Shown here: piece after piece, positions 17,553 through 29,636 of the stretch
Layout of the letters: every line of letters begins with the position of its first letter
Numbering within the stretch: position 1 is the stretch's first letter
Source: Caulobacteraceae bacterium UBA3198
Lineage (GTDB): Bacteria > Pseudomonadota > Alphaproteobacteria > Caulobacterales > Caulobacteraceae
Length of the DNA: 64,000 bases
Reading direction: 5' to 3'
Assembly: GCA_002363865.1 (NCBI GenBank)
Contig: DEWY01000011.1
Location: 109,225-173,224, forward strand
Translations under genes and position numbers: made by a program
The notes under the pieces: generated by a model
Told to the model about the DNA's origin: nothing
Databases searched by the model: none
The model's input: only the letters and a program-made list of their open reading frames with translations

Positions 17553-19259
17553 ATGCGCCTTCGTTCTCTGACCGTGACGGTCCCTGTTCTGCTTCTGGCG
17601 GCCTGCGCCAGTCCCTCGGCTCCGACCGGGGGGCTGGAGGCCCGCTCCACCTATGGCCTGTTCCTGGCGGGGCAGGCGGCGCTCAATGACGGCGAGAGCC
17701 GGCGCGCGGCGGCCTATTTCGAGCGCGCCAGCCAGAGCGACGAGACGCCCAACCTCATCTCGGAGCGGGCGTTCACCGCCGCGGTGCTGAGCGGCGACAT
17801 CGAAAAGGCCGCGGCCATGGCCCCGGTGGGTGAGGACGCCTCTGAAGGCGTCAAGCGACTGGGCCGTCTGGTGGTCGCGGTCGAGGCCTTGGCGAGCGGC
17901 CAGGGCGCCGTGGCCTATGCGCGCCTCACCGAAGACGAAATCGGCTTTCCTCACCGCACGGCCGCGGCGCTCCTGACCCCCTGGGCCGCAGCCCAGGCCG
18001 GCCAGATGGATCTCGCCACCCGGCGTCCCGATGTGCCCGGCGACAAGCTGGTGGAGTATTTCGGCATGTTGGGTCAGGCGCATCAGTACGAGCGACTGCG
18101 CCGCTATGACGAGGCCGAGACCGACTTCAAGGCCCTGACCGAGGGGACCGACGCCCCGCCCATGCTGGTTGTGGCCTATGGGGAGTTCCTGGAGCGTCGC
18201 GGCCGTCGCGCCGACGCCGTGGCGCTCTATGACCGGGCGCTTGCGACCTATCGGCGCGACGCCTCTCTGTCGCTGGCCCGGGACCGCGCCCTGGCCCGCC
18301 GGTCTGCCCCGTCGCCGCCGACGGTGCGACAGGGGGCGGCCCAGGCCATACTGACTCCTGCGGCGGCGATGCTTGCGGCCCGGCAGAGCCAGTTCGCCCT
18401 GGCCTATGTCCGCTTGGCCCTGCGGCTCGATCCGGAACGTATGGACGCCTGGATGATGGTCGGCGACCTGATGGGCGCCGCCGGCGATGTGGAGGCCGCG
18501 CGAGCGGCCTATGAGCGCGTGCCGTCTGGCCATCCCGACTACGCCGCGGCGCAGAGCAAGCTGGCCTGGAGCCTGCAGGGCGCCGGCGAGACGGAGGCGG
18601 CCCTGGAGACAGCCCGCAAGGCCGCTGAAGATGGCGATCCCACGGCCTTGCTGACCCTGGCCGACCTGCTGCGCACTAACGAACAGTATGAGGCCGCCAT
18701 CGGCCCCCTGAACCAGCTGGTCGAGGCGAGTCCTTCGCCCGACTGGCGGCTGCTGTTCGCCCGCGGGGCGGCCTATGAGCGGATGGGCGATTGGCCGCGG
18801 GCTGAGGCGGATCTGACCGCCGCCCTGGCCCTCAACCCCGACGAGCCCGACATTCTGAACTATCTCGCCTATGGCTGGATCGACCGCGGCGAGCGGCTGG
18901 AGGAGGCCCTGGCCATGGTGCAGGCCGCGGTGGACGCCAACCCCCGGTCAGGCGCCATGATCGACAGCCTTGGCTGGGGCTATTACCGCCTGGGCCAGTA
19001 CGACAAGGCCGTCGAGACCCTCGAGGAGGCGGTCGGCCTGGAGGCCGGCGATCCCGAGATCAACAACCACCTGGGCGACGCCTACTGGCAGGTCGGCCGG
19101 CGGGATGAGGCTGTCTTCCAGTGGCGCCGGGTGCTGACGCTGGAGCCTGACAGGCGCATTCGAGCCGACGCCGAGGCCAAGCTCGCCTCGGGCGTGGGGC
19201 CCGGCGTGTTGGCTGCGCCGACCCGCGTCGCGGTTGAGTCGCCGCCGCTCGTCCGCTAG
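17553..19259 (+). CDS. Tetratricopeptide-repeat lipoprotein
   Basis: 568 residues. The N-terminus is a lipoprotein signal (VPVLLLAACASPS, lipobox LAAC). The rest is helical repeats: clear TPR units occur around residues 28-60, 190-225, 280-340 and especially 400-550 (RGAAYERMGDWPRAEADLTA; DSLGWGYYRLGQYDKAVETL; NNHLGDAYWQVGRRDEAVFQ). TPR lipoproteins usually act as scaffolds for envelope complexes; no specific partner can be named. It ends 9 bp before ispE, so co-transcription is likely. Confidence 0.85.
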   Translation: MRLRSLTVTVPVLLLAACASPSAPTGGLEARSTYGLFLAGQAALNDGESRRAAAYFERASQSDETPNLISERAFTAAVLSGDIEKAAAMAPVGEDASEGVKRLGRLVVAVEALASGQGAVAYARLTEDEIGFPHRTAAALLTPWAAAQAGQMDLATRRPDVPGDKLVEYFGMLGQAHQYERLRRYDEAETDFKALTEGTDAPPMLVVAYGEFLERRGRRADAVALYDRALATYRRDASLSLARDRALARRSAPSPPTVRQGAAQAILTPAAAMLAARQSQFALAYVRLALRLDPERMDAWMMVGDLMGAAGDVEAARAAYERVPSGHPDYAAAQSKLAWSLQGAGETEAALETARKAAEDGDPTALLTLADLLRTNEQYEAAIGPLNQLVEASPSPDWRLLFARGAAYERMGDWPRAEADLTAALALNPDEPDILNYLAYGWIDRGERLEEALAMVQAAVDANPRSGAMIDSLGWGYYRLGQYDKAVETLEEAVGLEAGDPEINNHLGDAYWQVGRRDEAVFQWRRVLTLEPDRRIRADAEAKLASGVGPGVLAAPTRVAVESPPLVR

Positions 19260-19268
19260 GCGGTCACA

Positions 19269-20159
19269 ATGCTCGCTCAGGCCTTCGCCCCCGCCAAGGT
19301 GAACCTCTTCCTGCACGTCGGGGCGCCGGGGGACGACGGCTATCATCCCCTGTGTTCGCTGATGGTCTTCGCTGACCTGGGCGACCAGGTCTCCATCGCG
19401 CCCGCTGAGGCCCTCGACTTCGCCCTGACCGGCCCCTTCGCCCACGACCTTGCGGGCGCCGGCGACAACCTCGTGCAGAGGGCGGCGCTGGCCCTGCTGC
19501 AGGCGGTGCGCGGGCCCCGGGCGCCGGTGATGCTGGCCCTGGACAAGCAGCTGCCGGTGGCCGCGGGCCTCGGCGGCGGCTCCAGCGACGCGGGCGCCGC
19601 TCTGCGGCTCCTGCGGGCGGCCTGGGCTCCGGAAATGTCCGATGACAGTCTGCAGGGTCTGGCCGCTGCGCTCGGCGCCGACGGCGCGGCCTGCCTTTGG
19701 GGGGCGCCTGTCCTGGCCGAGGGTCGAGGAGAGCGCCTGAGCCCGGGGCCGGCCCTGCCGGTGATGCCGGCTGTGCTGGTCAATCCTCGCGTCTCTGCGC
19801 CCACGGGTGCGGTCTACAGCCGGTTTGACGCCCTGGGCGCCTTCGGCGACGTCACGCCGCCGCCCCTGCCAGTGGCCTTCGAGACGGTGGAGGAGGTCGC
19901 AGGCTGGCTGAGCTTCCTCCGGAACGATCTGGAAGCCGCCGCCATCGATGTCGCGCCCGCCATCGGCGACGTGCTGAGCGCCCTGCGGGGCGAACCGGAG
20001 ACCCTGGCCGCCCAGATGTCGGGCTCCGGCGCCACCTGCTTTGGGCTCTGCGCCAGCGACATCGAGGCCGAGCAACTGGCCGAAAATCTGGAGCGCCTGC
20101 GCCCCGATTGGTGGGTGCGTCGCTGCCGCCTGGGCGGCCCCTGGCCTGATCCGGCCTGA
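19269..20159 (+). CDS. ispE: 4-diphosphocytidyl-2-C-methyl-D-erythritol kinase
   Basis: 296 residues, GHMP kinase superfamily. It phosphorylates CDP-methylerythritol in the MEP pathway to isoprenoid precursors. The start (APAKVNLFLHVGAPGDDGYH) and the ATP-binding glycine-rich motif PVAAGLGGGSSDAGAALRLL are typical. The C-terminal GHMP motif is AAQMSGSGATCFGLC. Complete, directly downstream of the TPR lipoprotein gene. Confidence 0.96.
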   Translation: MLAQAFAPAKVNLFLHVGAPGDDGYHPLCSLMVFADLGDQVSIAPAEALDFALTGPFAHDLAGAGDNLVQRAALALLQAVRGPRAPVMLALDKQLPVAAGLGGGSSDAGAALRLLRAAWAPEMSDDSLQGLAAALGADGAACLWGAPVLAEGRGERLSPGPALPVMPAVLVNPRVSAPTGAVYSRFDALGAFGDVTPPPLPVAFETVEEVAGWLSFLRNDLEAAAIDVAPAIGDVLSALRGEPETLAAQMSGSGATCFGLCASDIEAEQLAENLERLRPDWWVRRCRLGGPWPDPA

Positions 20160-20229
20160 ACGCTCGCCAGGCGCTCGAACCTCTGGGCGGCGCGCCGGGC
20201 GCGGCGCCTTGCTTTCCAGCCCAAACGAA

Positions 20230-20255
20230 AACGGGGGCCCCGAAGGACCCCCGTT
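20230..20255. terminator. Terminator between convergent ispE and amtB
   Basis: AACGGGGG at 20230-20237 pairs with CCCCCGTT at 20248-20255. The stem continues inward with one mismatch, and AAAACG precedes it. It lies 25 bp from the amtB stop and 70 bp from the ispE stop, so it probably serves both. Confidence 0.65.
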
Positions 20256-20279
20256 CCGTGATCAGGCGAGATCGCCTTA

Positions 20280-21734
20280 TCAGCTGTGGATGGCTTCCCC
20301 GTGCTGGGAAAGGTCCAGACCTTCGACTTCCTCTTCCTCCGACGCCCGCAGTCCGACGGTGAACTTGCAGATCATAAGGATGATGAAGGTGACGACGGCA
20401 GACCAGGCGATGGTGGCGATAATGCCGTAACCCTGGGTGATCACGCTGGCGCCTTCGCCCGCGCCGTTGATGGCCGGATCGGCCAGGGCGCCGGTGAGCA
20501 GGGCGCCGGCGATGCCCGCGATCCCGTGCACGCCGAAGGCGTCGAGACTGTCGTCATACTTGAGCAGCTTCTTGAGCCACACAGCGCCCACATAGGCCGC
20601 CGCGCCGCCGACGATGCCGATGATCAGCGCGCCCTGCGGGTTGACGAAGCCAGCGGCCGGCGTGACCGCCACGAGGCCAGCGATGGCGCCCGAGGCCAGA
20701 CCCAGCATGCCGGGCTTCTTGCGCTCGACCCACTCGATGATCATCCAGGTCAGGGCCGCGCCCGCGGCGGCGACCTGGGTGTTCATCATGGCCGCGGCGG
20801 CGAGGCCGTCAGCAGCCCATTCCGAGCCGGCGTTGAAGCCGAACCAGCCCACCCACAGCAGGCTCGCGCCGATCATGGTGTAGACGAGGTTGTTCGGGGC
20901 CATGTTGTCGACGCCGTAGCCCTTACGCTTGCCGAGGACGATGGCGCAGACCAGACCGGCGACGCCGGCGTTGATGTGCACCACGGTGCCGCCGGCGAAG
21001 TCGAGCACGCCCGCGCCGCCCAGGAAGCCGCCGCCCCAGACCCAATGGCAGACCGGGGCGTAGACGAAGATCGACCACAGACCCATGAACAGCAGCATGG
21101 CCGAGAACTTCATCCGCTCGGCGAAGGCGCCGGCGATCAGGGCCGGGGTGATGATGGCGAAGGTCAGCTGGAACATGATCCAGAGGAACTCAGGCAGGCC
21201 CGAGGTCAGGGCGTGCGCCGTCTCCACCGTCACGCCGCCGAGGAACAGGGCGTCGAAGCTGCCCATATAGGCGTTCAGGCCCTCGTTGGCGTTGGTGCCG
21301 AAGGCGATGCTGTAGCCGACCGCCATCCAGAGCACCGTCACCAGGGCGGTGATGGCGAAGCTGGTCGCCACGGTGTTGATCACGTTCTTATGGCGCACCA
21401 TGCCGCCATAGAAGAGCGCGAGGCCCGGAATGGTCATGAGCAGAACCAGGCAGGTCGAGACCAGAATCCAGCCGGTGGAGGCCTCGTTGAGCTCCAGCGG
21501 CACCTGGTGAGCGAACAGGGTGCTCGGCGCGGCCTCTTCAGCCGCAGCCTCTTCCACCGGGGCCTCTTCGGCCGAGGCGGTTTCGACGGCGGGCGCGGCC
21601 TCTTCGGCTGGCGCCTCCATGGCGGCCTCAGCCGGCGGCGGCGCCTCTTGCGCCCAGGCCGAGGCGACCGGCGCCCCGACAATTGCGGCGGCGAGCATCA
21701 GGCCCGCCAGCCCCTTGAATTTCAACGACATCAT
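20280..21734 (-). CDS. amtB: Ammonium transporter AmtB
   Basis: About 484 residues from the ATG at 21734 (the adjacent ATG at 21731 is equally possible). A signal peptide (to about residue 29, SAWA-Q) precedes an unusual Ala/Glu/Pro-rich acidic segment of about 50 residues, then eleven predicted membrane helices. Family marks: STGWILVSTCLVLLMTIPGL, GLALFYGGMVRHKNV, DFAGGTVVHINAGVAGL with the pore His, and FGVHGIAGIAGALLTG with the second His. It conducts ammonia/ammonium across the inner membrane. It lies 34 bp downstream of glnK, the classic pair in which GlnK blocks AmtB when nitrogen is plentiful. Confidence 0.95.
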   Translation of the reverse strand: MMSLKFKGLAGLMLAAAIVGAPVASAWAQEAPPPAEAAMEAPAEEAAPAVETASAEEAPVEEAAAEEAAPSTLFAHQVPLELNEASTGWILVSTCLVLLMTIPGLALFYGGMVRHKNVINTVATSFAITALVTVLWMAVGYSIAFGTNANEGLNAYMGSFDALFLGGVTVETAHALTSGLPEFLWIMFQLTFAIITPALIAGAFAERMKFSAMLLFMGLWSIFVYAPVCHWVWGGGFLGGAGVLDFAGGTVVHINAGVAGLVCAIVLGKRKGYGVDNMAPNNLVYTMIGASLLWVGWFGFNAGSEWAADGLAAAAMMNTQVAAAGAALTWMIIEWVERKKPGMLGLASGAIAGLVAVTPAAGFVNPQGALIIGIVGGAAAYVGAVWLKKLLKYDDSLDAFGVHGIAGIAGALLTGALADPAINGAGEGASVITQGYGIIATIAWSAVVTFIILMICKFTVGLRASEEEEVEGLDLSQHGEAIHS

Positions 21735-21768
21735 TGTGGCTATCCCCTTGTCCCGTTCAGTTGCGCCC

Positions 21769-22107
21769 TTAAAGGGCGGCGGCCCCGGTCTCACCGGTGC
21801 GAATCCGCACCGCGTCCTCGACGTTGACGACGAAGATCTTCCCGTCGCCGATCTTGCCGGTGGCCGCTGCGGCCTTGATGGCCTCCACGGCCTTGGCGGC
21901 GGCCGCGTCGTCGACGACGGCCTCCAGCTTGACCTTGGGCACGAAGTTCACCTGGTACTCCGCCCCCCGGTAGATTTCGGTCTGTCCCTTTTGTCGGCCG
22001 TAGCCTTTGACTTCGGAAACCGTCAGGCCTTCAACGCCGGCCGAGACGAGCGCTTCGCGCACGTCGTCCAGCTTGAAGGGTTTGACGATCGCAATGATCA
22101 GTTTCAT
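21769..22107 (-). CDS. glnK: Nitrogen regulatory protein P-II (GlnK)
   Basis: 112 residues, the standard P-II length. The T-loop carries the uridylylation tyrosine in KGQTEIYRGAEYQ, and the signature IRTGETGAAAL closes the protein. P-II trimers bind ATP/ADP and 2-oxoglutarate and signal nitrogen state. Its position directly upstream of amtB identifies it as the GlnK paralogue rather than the GlnB that usually accompanies glnA. No convincing sigma-54 motif was found upstream on its strand. Confidence 0.96.
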   Translation of the reverse strand: MKLIIAIVKPFKLDDVREALVSAGVEGLTVSEVKGYGRQKGQTEIYRGAEYQVNFVPKVKLEAVVDDAAAAKAVEAIKAAAATGKIGDGKIFVVNVEDAVRIRTGETGAAAL

Positions 22108-22485
22108 CCGCTCGCTACCGCACGGGCTTTACGCCGCGCGTCCCCTTTATGGTTCGAGCCGTCACCAAGCCCCATGGCCCCATTCCGACGGTGTCGGTCG
22201 ACGGCGACTGTGACGCTATCGGCGGGGAGGGGAGCGGGGGCGGCTGCGGCCTCGCCCAGTTAAGGAAAGCCTACGAGTGCCCAAAATATGGGCGCCGACG
22301 GCGCGGGTTCGCGCAAATTGCGCGCATATTCGCCGGGCCGGGGCTGGGAACTCCCTCGCGGTTCTATGGGGCTGGGTCGGAGATCACGAACCCGTGATCG
22401 TCAGCAACCGATGCTGTCGCCCCGCGTAGTTCTCCCGACCGCGACCCGGTGTTCCGCGCCGCGACCCACAGTCGAGAGGAAGAAC
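22108..22485. other. 378-bp divergent intergenic region with three palindromes
   Basis: No gene is evident. It separates glnK (leftward) from the fasciclin gene (rightward) and must hold both promoters. Three inverted repeats stand out: GCCC-AAAATAT-GGGC at 22279-22293; CGCGCAA-A-TTGCGCG at 22310-22324; and GATCACG-AACC-CGTGATC at 22382-22399. These could be operators. No sigma-54 or CtrA consensus was found. Confidence 0.5.
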
Positions 22486-23337
22486 ATGCGTCTGACCCGC
22501 CTTATGTCCGCTACCGCCATCGCCGCCCTGGTTGCTGGCGCTGCTCACGCCCAAACCGTCGAGCCGACTCCGTCCACCCCGTCCGCGGGCCTTCCGTCCG
22601 CCCAGGCCGGCGCAGAGGCGCGCGTCGGCGGCGAGGTCATGCCGGCTGGCGACATTGTTGAGACGGTCAAGGCGTCTGGCCAGTTCACCACCCTGGTGAA
22701 GGCTCTGGAGGCGACCAACCTGGTCCAACTCCTGAAGACCACGCCGAACCTCACCATATTCGCCCCGACTGACGCCGCCTTCGCGGCGCTTCCGGCCGGC
22801 CAGTTGGACCGGCTGATGGCCGAGGAAAACCGCGCCGAACTGCAGAAGCTGCTGACCTACCATGTGGTCAATGCGCGCCTCGATGGCGCCAAGATCGACA
22901 ATTCGCGTGGACCCGTCCCCACCGTCGCGGGTGAAACGGTCCAGGTAGATGGGGTGGACGAGACCTGGATGATCGGTCGCGCCCGGATCACGCAGGCCGA
23001 CATCAACGCTGACAACGGGATCATCCACGTGGTCGACAAGGTGCTCATGACCAGCGACATGCCGGCCGCCGCCGTCCCGCCGTCCGCCGCGGCCGGATCA
23101 GACGCCGCAGCCCAGGTCGAACCGCCGCGGGCCGCCGACTCGATGAAGACGCCCGAGGTCACCGGTCAGGAGATCGCTCCCACCGGCGCCGAGGCCGACA
23201 CCGCGACCACGGTCGCAGACCCTACCGAGGCGTCTGTTGCGACCATGCAGCCCATTCCGGACACCCCGGAAAACCGCGCCGCCTACGGCGCACCGCTTTC
23301 GAACGCCGGTAAGCGCACCAACGCGGCCGGCAACTAG
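22486..23337 (+). CDS. Secreted fasciclin-domain protein
   Basis: 283 residues from the ATG at 22486, supported by GAGAGGA 7 bp upstream and by the signal peptide MRLTRLMSATAIAAL...GAAHA-Q. After a short linker (GLPSAQAGAE...VMPAGDIVETV) comes one FAS1 domain (about 60-195) with the usual landmarks TIFAPTDAAFAALPAG, LLTYHVVNARL and GIIHVVDKVLM. A Pro/Ala/Thr-rich segment follows. The last 30 or so residues (PIPDTPENRAAYGAPLSNAG then KRTNAAGN) are nearly repeated at the end of the next gene's product. FAS1 domains mediate adhesion; function here is inferred as extracytoplasmic. Probably co-transcribed with the next gene. Confidence 0.88.
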   Translation: MRLTRLMSATAIAALVAGAAHAQTVEPTPSTPSAGLPSAQAGAEARVGGEVMPAGDIVETVKASGQFTTLVKALEATNLVQLLKTTPNLTIFAPTDAAFAALPAGQLDRLMAEENRAELQKLLTYHVVNARLDGAKIDNSRGPVPTVAGETVQVDGVDETWMIGRARITQADINADNGIIHVVDKVLMTSDMPAAAVPPSAAAGSDAAAQVEPPRAADSMKTPEVTGQEIAPTGAEADTATTVADPTEASVATMQPIPDTPENRAAYGAPLSNAGKRTNAAGN

Positions 23338-23400
23338 GGAGCCTGACGGCAGGACGCTGGGGGGACCTGCGGTATGACCTTCAACCCAAGGAAACCAGCT

Positions 23401-23946
23401 ATGAACCTCAAGCTTATCCTATCGACCTCGGCCGCCGCCCTGATCGCCGCGTCCGCCGCCCATGCTCAAACCCTCTCGGGGGATGCGAATGCTGAGGCCA
23501 TGCTCAGCAGTCCTGCCGACCCCACCCGTTCCAGCACCGGTCTGCCTTCGGTGGACTCATCCCGGCCGACCGGGGCGGACGCGGGCTATACGATGATGCC
23601 CGGCGGCAAGATCACCGGCTCCACCGCCGTGGAAGGCGAGCCGGTGAACTCCCGCGAGGCCATGTCTGGGACCATGCGTGGCTCGGCCCAGACCAGCGCC
23701 ACCATGGATCGTGACGGTATGTCGACTCAGACCGGCATGTCCGCCCAGACCGGCATGACCGGCATGCAGGATGGCCGTATGAACACCCAGGCGCAGTCGG
23801 CCGGCGCCATGGGGTCCATGGCCTCGAGCACCACCGGCGCTCGGGTGACGAGCAATGGTCCGATCCCGGACACCGAGGAAAACCGCGCGCGATATGGCGG
23901 TCCGCAATCTCGGGCCGGCAAGATGACCGATCCCAACGGCAACTGA
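23401..23946 (+). CDS. Secreted Met/Thr/Gln-rich protein sharing the fasciclin neighbour's ends
   Basis: 181 residues from the ATG at 23401. Signal peptide MNLKLILSTSAAALIAASAA ends AHA-Q. It shares with the upstream fasciclin protein an early segment (STGLPSV...MMPGGKITGS) and the C-terminal tail (PIPDTEENRARYGGPQSRAG, KMTDPNGN) but has no FAS1 domain. The middle is low complexity and Met/Thr/Gln/Ser/Gly-rich with short TGM repeats (MSTQTGMSAQTGMTGMQDG). It lies 63 bp after the fasciclin gene, before a strong terminator. Function is unknown. Confidence 0.75.
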   Translation: MNLKLILSTSAAALIAASAAHAQTLSGDANAEAMLSSPADPTRSSTGLPSVDSSRPTGADAGYTMMPGGKITGSTAVEGEPVNSREAMSGTMRGSAQTSATMDRDGMSTQTGMSAQTGMTGMQDGRMNTQAQSAGAMGSMASSTTGARVTSNGPIPDTEENRARYGGPQSRAGKMTDPNGN

Positions 23947-23971
23947 TCTTCGCCGCGCGCTTGATGCACAG

Positions 23972-24004
23972 GTCGGCGGGCCCTATGGTCCGCCGACTTT
24001 TTTT
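23972..24004 (+). terminator. Strong intrinsic terminator before glyQ
   Basis: Stem GTCGGCGG (23972-23979) / CCGCCGAC (23990-23997) followed directly by seven T. It ends the fasciclin-gene transcript. Confidence 0.88.
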
Positions 24005-24024
24005 GCGCCTGCAAATCAGCCCAG

Positions 24025-24927
24025 ATGTCCTCAGAAAAACCGCTCTCGTTTCAGGGCCTGATCCTGAAACTCCATGACTATTGGAGCCGCCAGGGTTGCG
24101 TAATCCTGCAGCCGCATGACGTGGAGGTGGGGGCGGGCACGCTTCACCCGGCCACGGTGCTGCGCGCGCTCGGACCCAAACCGTGGCGGGCGGCCTATGT
24201 GCAGCCGTCCCGCCGCCCGGCCGACGGCCGCTATGGGGAGAACCCCAACCGGCTGCAGCACTATTACCAGTACCAGGTGATCCTGAAGCCGAACCCTGAC
24301 GACCTGCAGGATCTCTATCTGGGCAGCCTGGAGGCTATCGGCCTCGACACCCGCCTGCACGACATCCGTTTCGTCGAGGACGACTGGGAGAACCCCACCG
24401 TGGGCGCCTGGGGCCTGGGCTGGGAGGTCTGGTGCGATGGTATGGAGGTCACCCAGTACACCTACTTCCAGCAGGTGGGCGGCGTGGACGTCTGGCCGGT
24501 GGCCGGCGAACTCACCTACGGGCTGGAGCGGCTGGCCATGTATCTGCAGGGCGTCGACCATTTCACCGACCTGGCCTTCAACGATCCGGACGGGCCTGCG
24601 CCCATGACCTATGGCGAGGTGTTCCTGGAGAACGAGCGCCAGCAGTCGACGGCCAATTTCGACGGCTATGACGTGGCCACCCTGAAGCGCCAGTTCGAGG
24701 ACATGGAGATCCAGGTCCCGCGGCTTCTGGCGATGAAGGGCCCCCAGGGTCAGGCCATCGTCCTGCCGGCCTATGACCACGTGCTCAAGGCCAGCCACCT
24801 GTTCAACCTGATGGACGCCCGTGGCGCCATCGCTGTGGCCGAGCGCCAGAGCTATATCGGCCGCATCCGCGACCTGACCAAGATGTGCGCCGAGGCCTGG
24901 GTGGCCAATGAAGGGGGCAACGCCTAA
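24025..24927 (+). CDS. glyQ: Glycyl-tRNA synthetase alpha subunit
   Basis: 300 residues, full length for the alpha chain of the heterotetrameric bacterial GlyRS, which carries the catalytic class II core. Typical segments: FQGLILKLHDYWSRQGCVIL, AYVQPSRRPADGRYGENPNR, RLQHYYQYQVILKP and GELTYGLERLAMYLQGV. It lies directly upstream of glyS with a 3-bp gap. Confidence 0.97.
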   Translation: MSSEKPLSFQGLILKLHDYWSRQGCVILQPHDVEVGAGTLHPATVLRALGPKPWRAAYVQPSRRPADGRYGENPNRLQHYYQYQVILKPNPDDLQDLYLGSLEAIGLDTRLHDIRFVEDDWENPTVGAWGLGWEVWCDGMEVTQYTYFQQVGGVDVWPVAGELTYGLERLAMYLQGVDHFTDLAFNDPDGPAPMTYGEVFLENERQQSTANFDGYDVATLKRQFEDMEIQVPRLLAMKGPQGQAIVLPAYDHVLKASHLFNLMDARGAIAVAERQSYIGRIRDLTKMCAEAWVANEGGNA

Positions 24928-24930
24928 GTC

Positions 24931-26927
24931 ATGCCCCAACTCCTTCTCGAGCTCTTTTCCGAAGAGATCCCTGCGCGCATGCAGGTCCAGGCCGCCCGCG
25001 ACCTGGAGCGCATGGCCCGCGAGCGTCTGGCTGAGCAGGGGTTCCTGCCCGAGGCCATGACCGCGTTTGCCGGCTCCCGCCGCCTGACCCTGGTGATCGA
25101 GGGCCTGCCCGAGGCCCAGGCCGATCGCACCGAAGAGCGCAAAGGCCCCCGGGTCGGCTCGCCGGACAAGGCCATGGAGGGCTTCCTGCGCTCTACCGGC
25201 TTGACGATGGACCAGCTGGTCGATCAGGACGGGGTGTGGTTCGCCAAGATCGAACGCAAGGGCCGGCCGACGCCGGAGATCGTCGCCGAGATGGTCGAGG
25301 CCATCGTGCGGAACTTCCCCTGGCCCAAGTCCATGACCTGGGGACGGGGGACCCTGCGCTGGGTCCGGCCGCTAAAGCGGATCGTCTGCCTGTTCGACGG
25401 GGCGGTCGTGCCGGTCTCCATCGACGGGATCGAGAGCGGCGACGTCACCGAAGGCCATCGCTTCATGGGCAAGGCCGAGCCCTTCCGCGTGAAGGACTTC
25501 GACACCTATCGCGACGGCCTGGCGGCGCACTTCGTCGTGCTGGACGTGGAAGAGCGCAAGGCGCGCATCCTCGACGCCGCCCGCACCCTCTGCTTCGCCC
25601 GCAATCTGGAGCTGGTGGAGGACGAGGGCCTGCTGAACGAGGTCGCGGGCCTGGCCGAATGGCCGACGCCTGTGCTCGGCGACATGGACCCGGACTTCCT
25701 CGACCTGCCGCCCGAGGTGATCCGCACCTCCATGCGCACGCACCAGAAGTATTTCGCCGTGCGCGACCCGGCCACCGGGGGGCTGGCGCCCCACTTCATC
25801 ACCGTGGCCAACATCCAGGCCGCCGACGGCGGCGCGGCCATCGCCGCGGGCAACGCCAAGGTGCTGTCGGCCCGCCTGTCGGACGCCCGGTTCTTCTGGG
25901 ACGAGGACCGCAAGCTGCGGCTGGAAGACCGGCTGGAGAAGCTGAAGGGCGTCACCTTCCACGCCAAGCTGGGCGCCATGTCCGACCGGGTGGCGCGCAT
26001 CACCGACCTCGCCCGCAGCCTGGCCCCCCGGGTCGGCGCGGACCCGGACGCCGCGGCCCAGGCCGCCCGCCTGGCCAAGGCCGACCTGGTCACCGGCATG
26101 GTCGGAGAGTTTCCGGAGCTGCAGGGCCTGATGGGCGGCTACTACGCCCAGGCCGAAGGGCTGTCGGCCGATGTGGCCGCCGCCATCCGCGATCATTACA
26201 AGCCCCAGGGGCCGGGTGACGCTCTGCCGGAGGGCCCTGTCGGCGCAGCCCTCGCCCTGGCCGACAAACTCGACAGCCTGACCGGCTTCTTCGGCATCGA
26301 CGAGAAGCCCACGGGGTCGCGCGACCCCTATGCCTTGCGCCGCTCGGCCCTGGGCGTGATCCGCATTGTTCTGGAGCGGGGAATCCGACTGCCCCTGCGC
26401 GACCTGGCGGGGGATGACCTGGTGGCCTTCTTCGCCGACCGCCTGAAGGTCCTGCTGCGCGATCAGGGCAGGCGGCATGATCTGGTGGATGCGGTCTTCG
26501 CCCTGGGCGACGATGATCTCGTGCGGATCGTCGCCCGGGTGGAGGCCCTGGACGGATTCCTGACCACCGAGGACGGGGCCAATCTGCTGGCCGGCTACAA
26601 GCGGGCGACCAACATCCTCAAGGCCGAGGAAAAGAAGGGCGCCATGCCCACGGGCCCGGCGATCGCCATGGATGGCGCGCCGGCGGCCGAACTCGCCCTG
26701 GTGCAGGCCCTGGCTGGCGTCGAGCCGGCCGTGGCCCAGGCTCTGGCCGCCGAAGACTTCGTGGCCGCCATGCAGGCGCTGGCCGGCCTGCGCGGTCCTG
26801 TGGACGCCTTTTTCGAGCAAGTGCTGGTGAATGCTGAAGACCCCGCGGAACGGGACAACCGCCTGCGGCTTCTGAGCCAGGTTCGCGACGCTATGGGGCG
26901 CGTGGCGGATTTCAGCCAAGTGACGGG

Positions 26928-26931
<4 letters not shown>
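24931..26931 (+). CDS. glyS: Glycyl-tRNA synthetase beta subunit
   Basis: 666 residues. The beta subunit supplies tRNA recognition; it begins MPQLLLELFSEEIPARMQVQ and carries an HD-like domain and a C-terminal anticodon-binding region (about 560-660). Recognisable stretches include SMRTHQKYFAVRDPATG, SDARFFWDEDRKLRLEDRL and TGFFGIDEKPTGSRDPYALR. Its stop overlaps the ppdK start (ATGA at 26928-26931), indicating translational coupling. Confidence 0.97.
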
Positions 26932-29630
<2,699 letters not shown>

Positions 29631-29636
29631 AACAAC

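Noticed and set aside
16209..18533. A 774-codon minus-strand frame spanning the ETF-QO and TPR genes
   Set aside because: It crosses two well-supported genes and their intergenic gap and has Arg/Gly/His-rich composition typical of shadow frames.
22288..22485. Upstream in-frame extension of the fasciclin gene
   Set aside because: The ATG at 22486 has a good ribosome-binding site and begins a standard signal peptide; the extension would bury it.
25372..26919. A 515-codon open frame opposite glyS
   Set aside because: Same reason: glyS is clearly coding, and the antisense product is low complexity with no family features.
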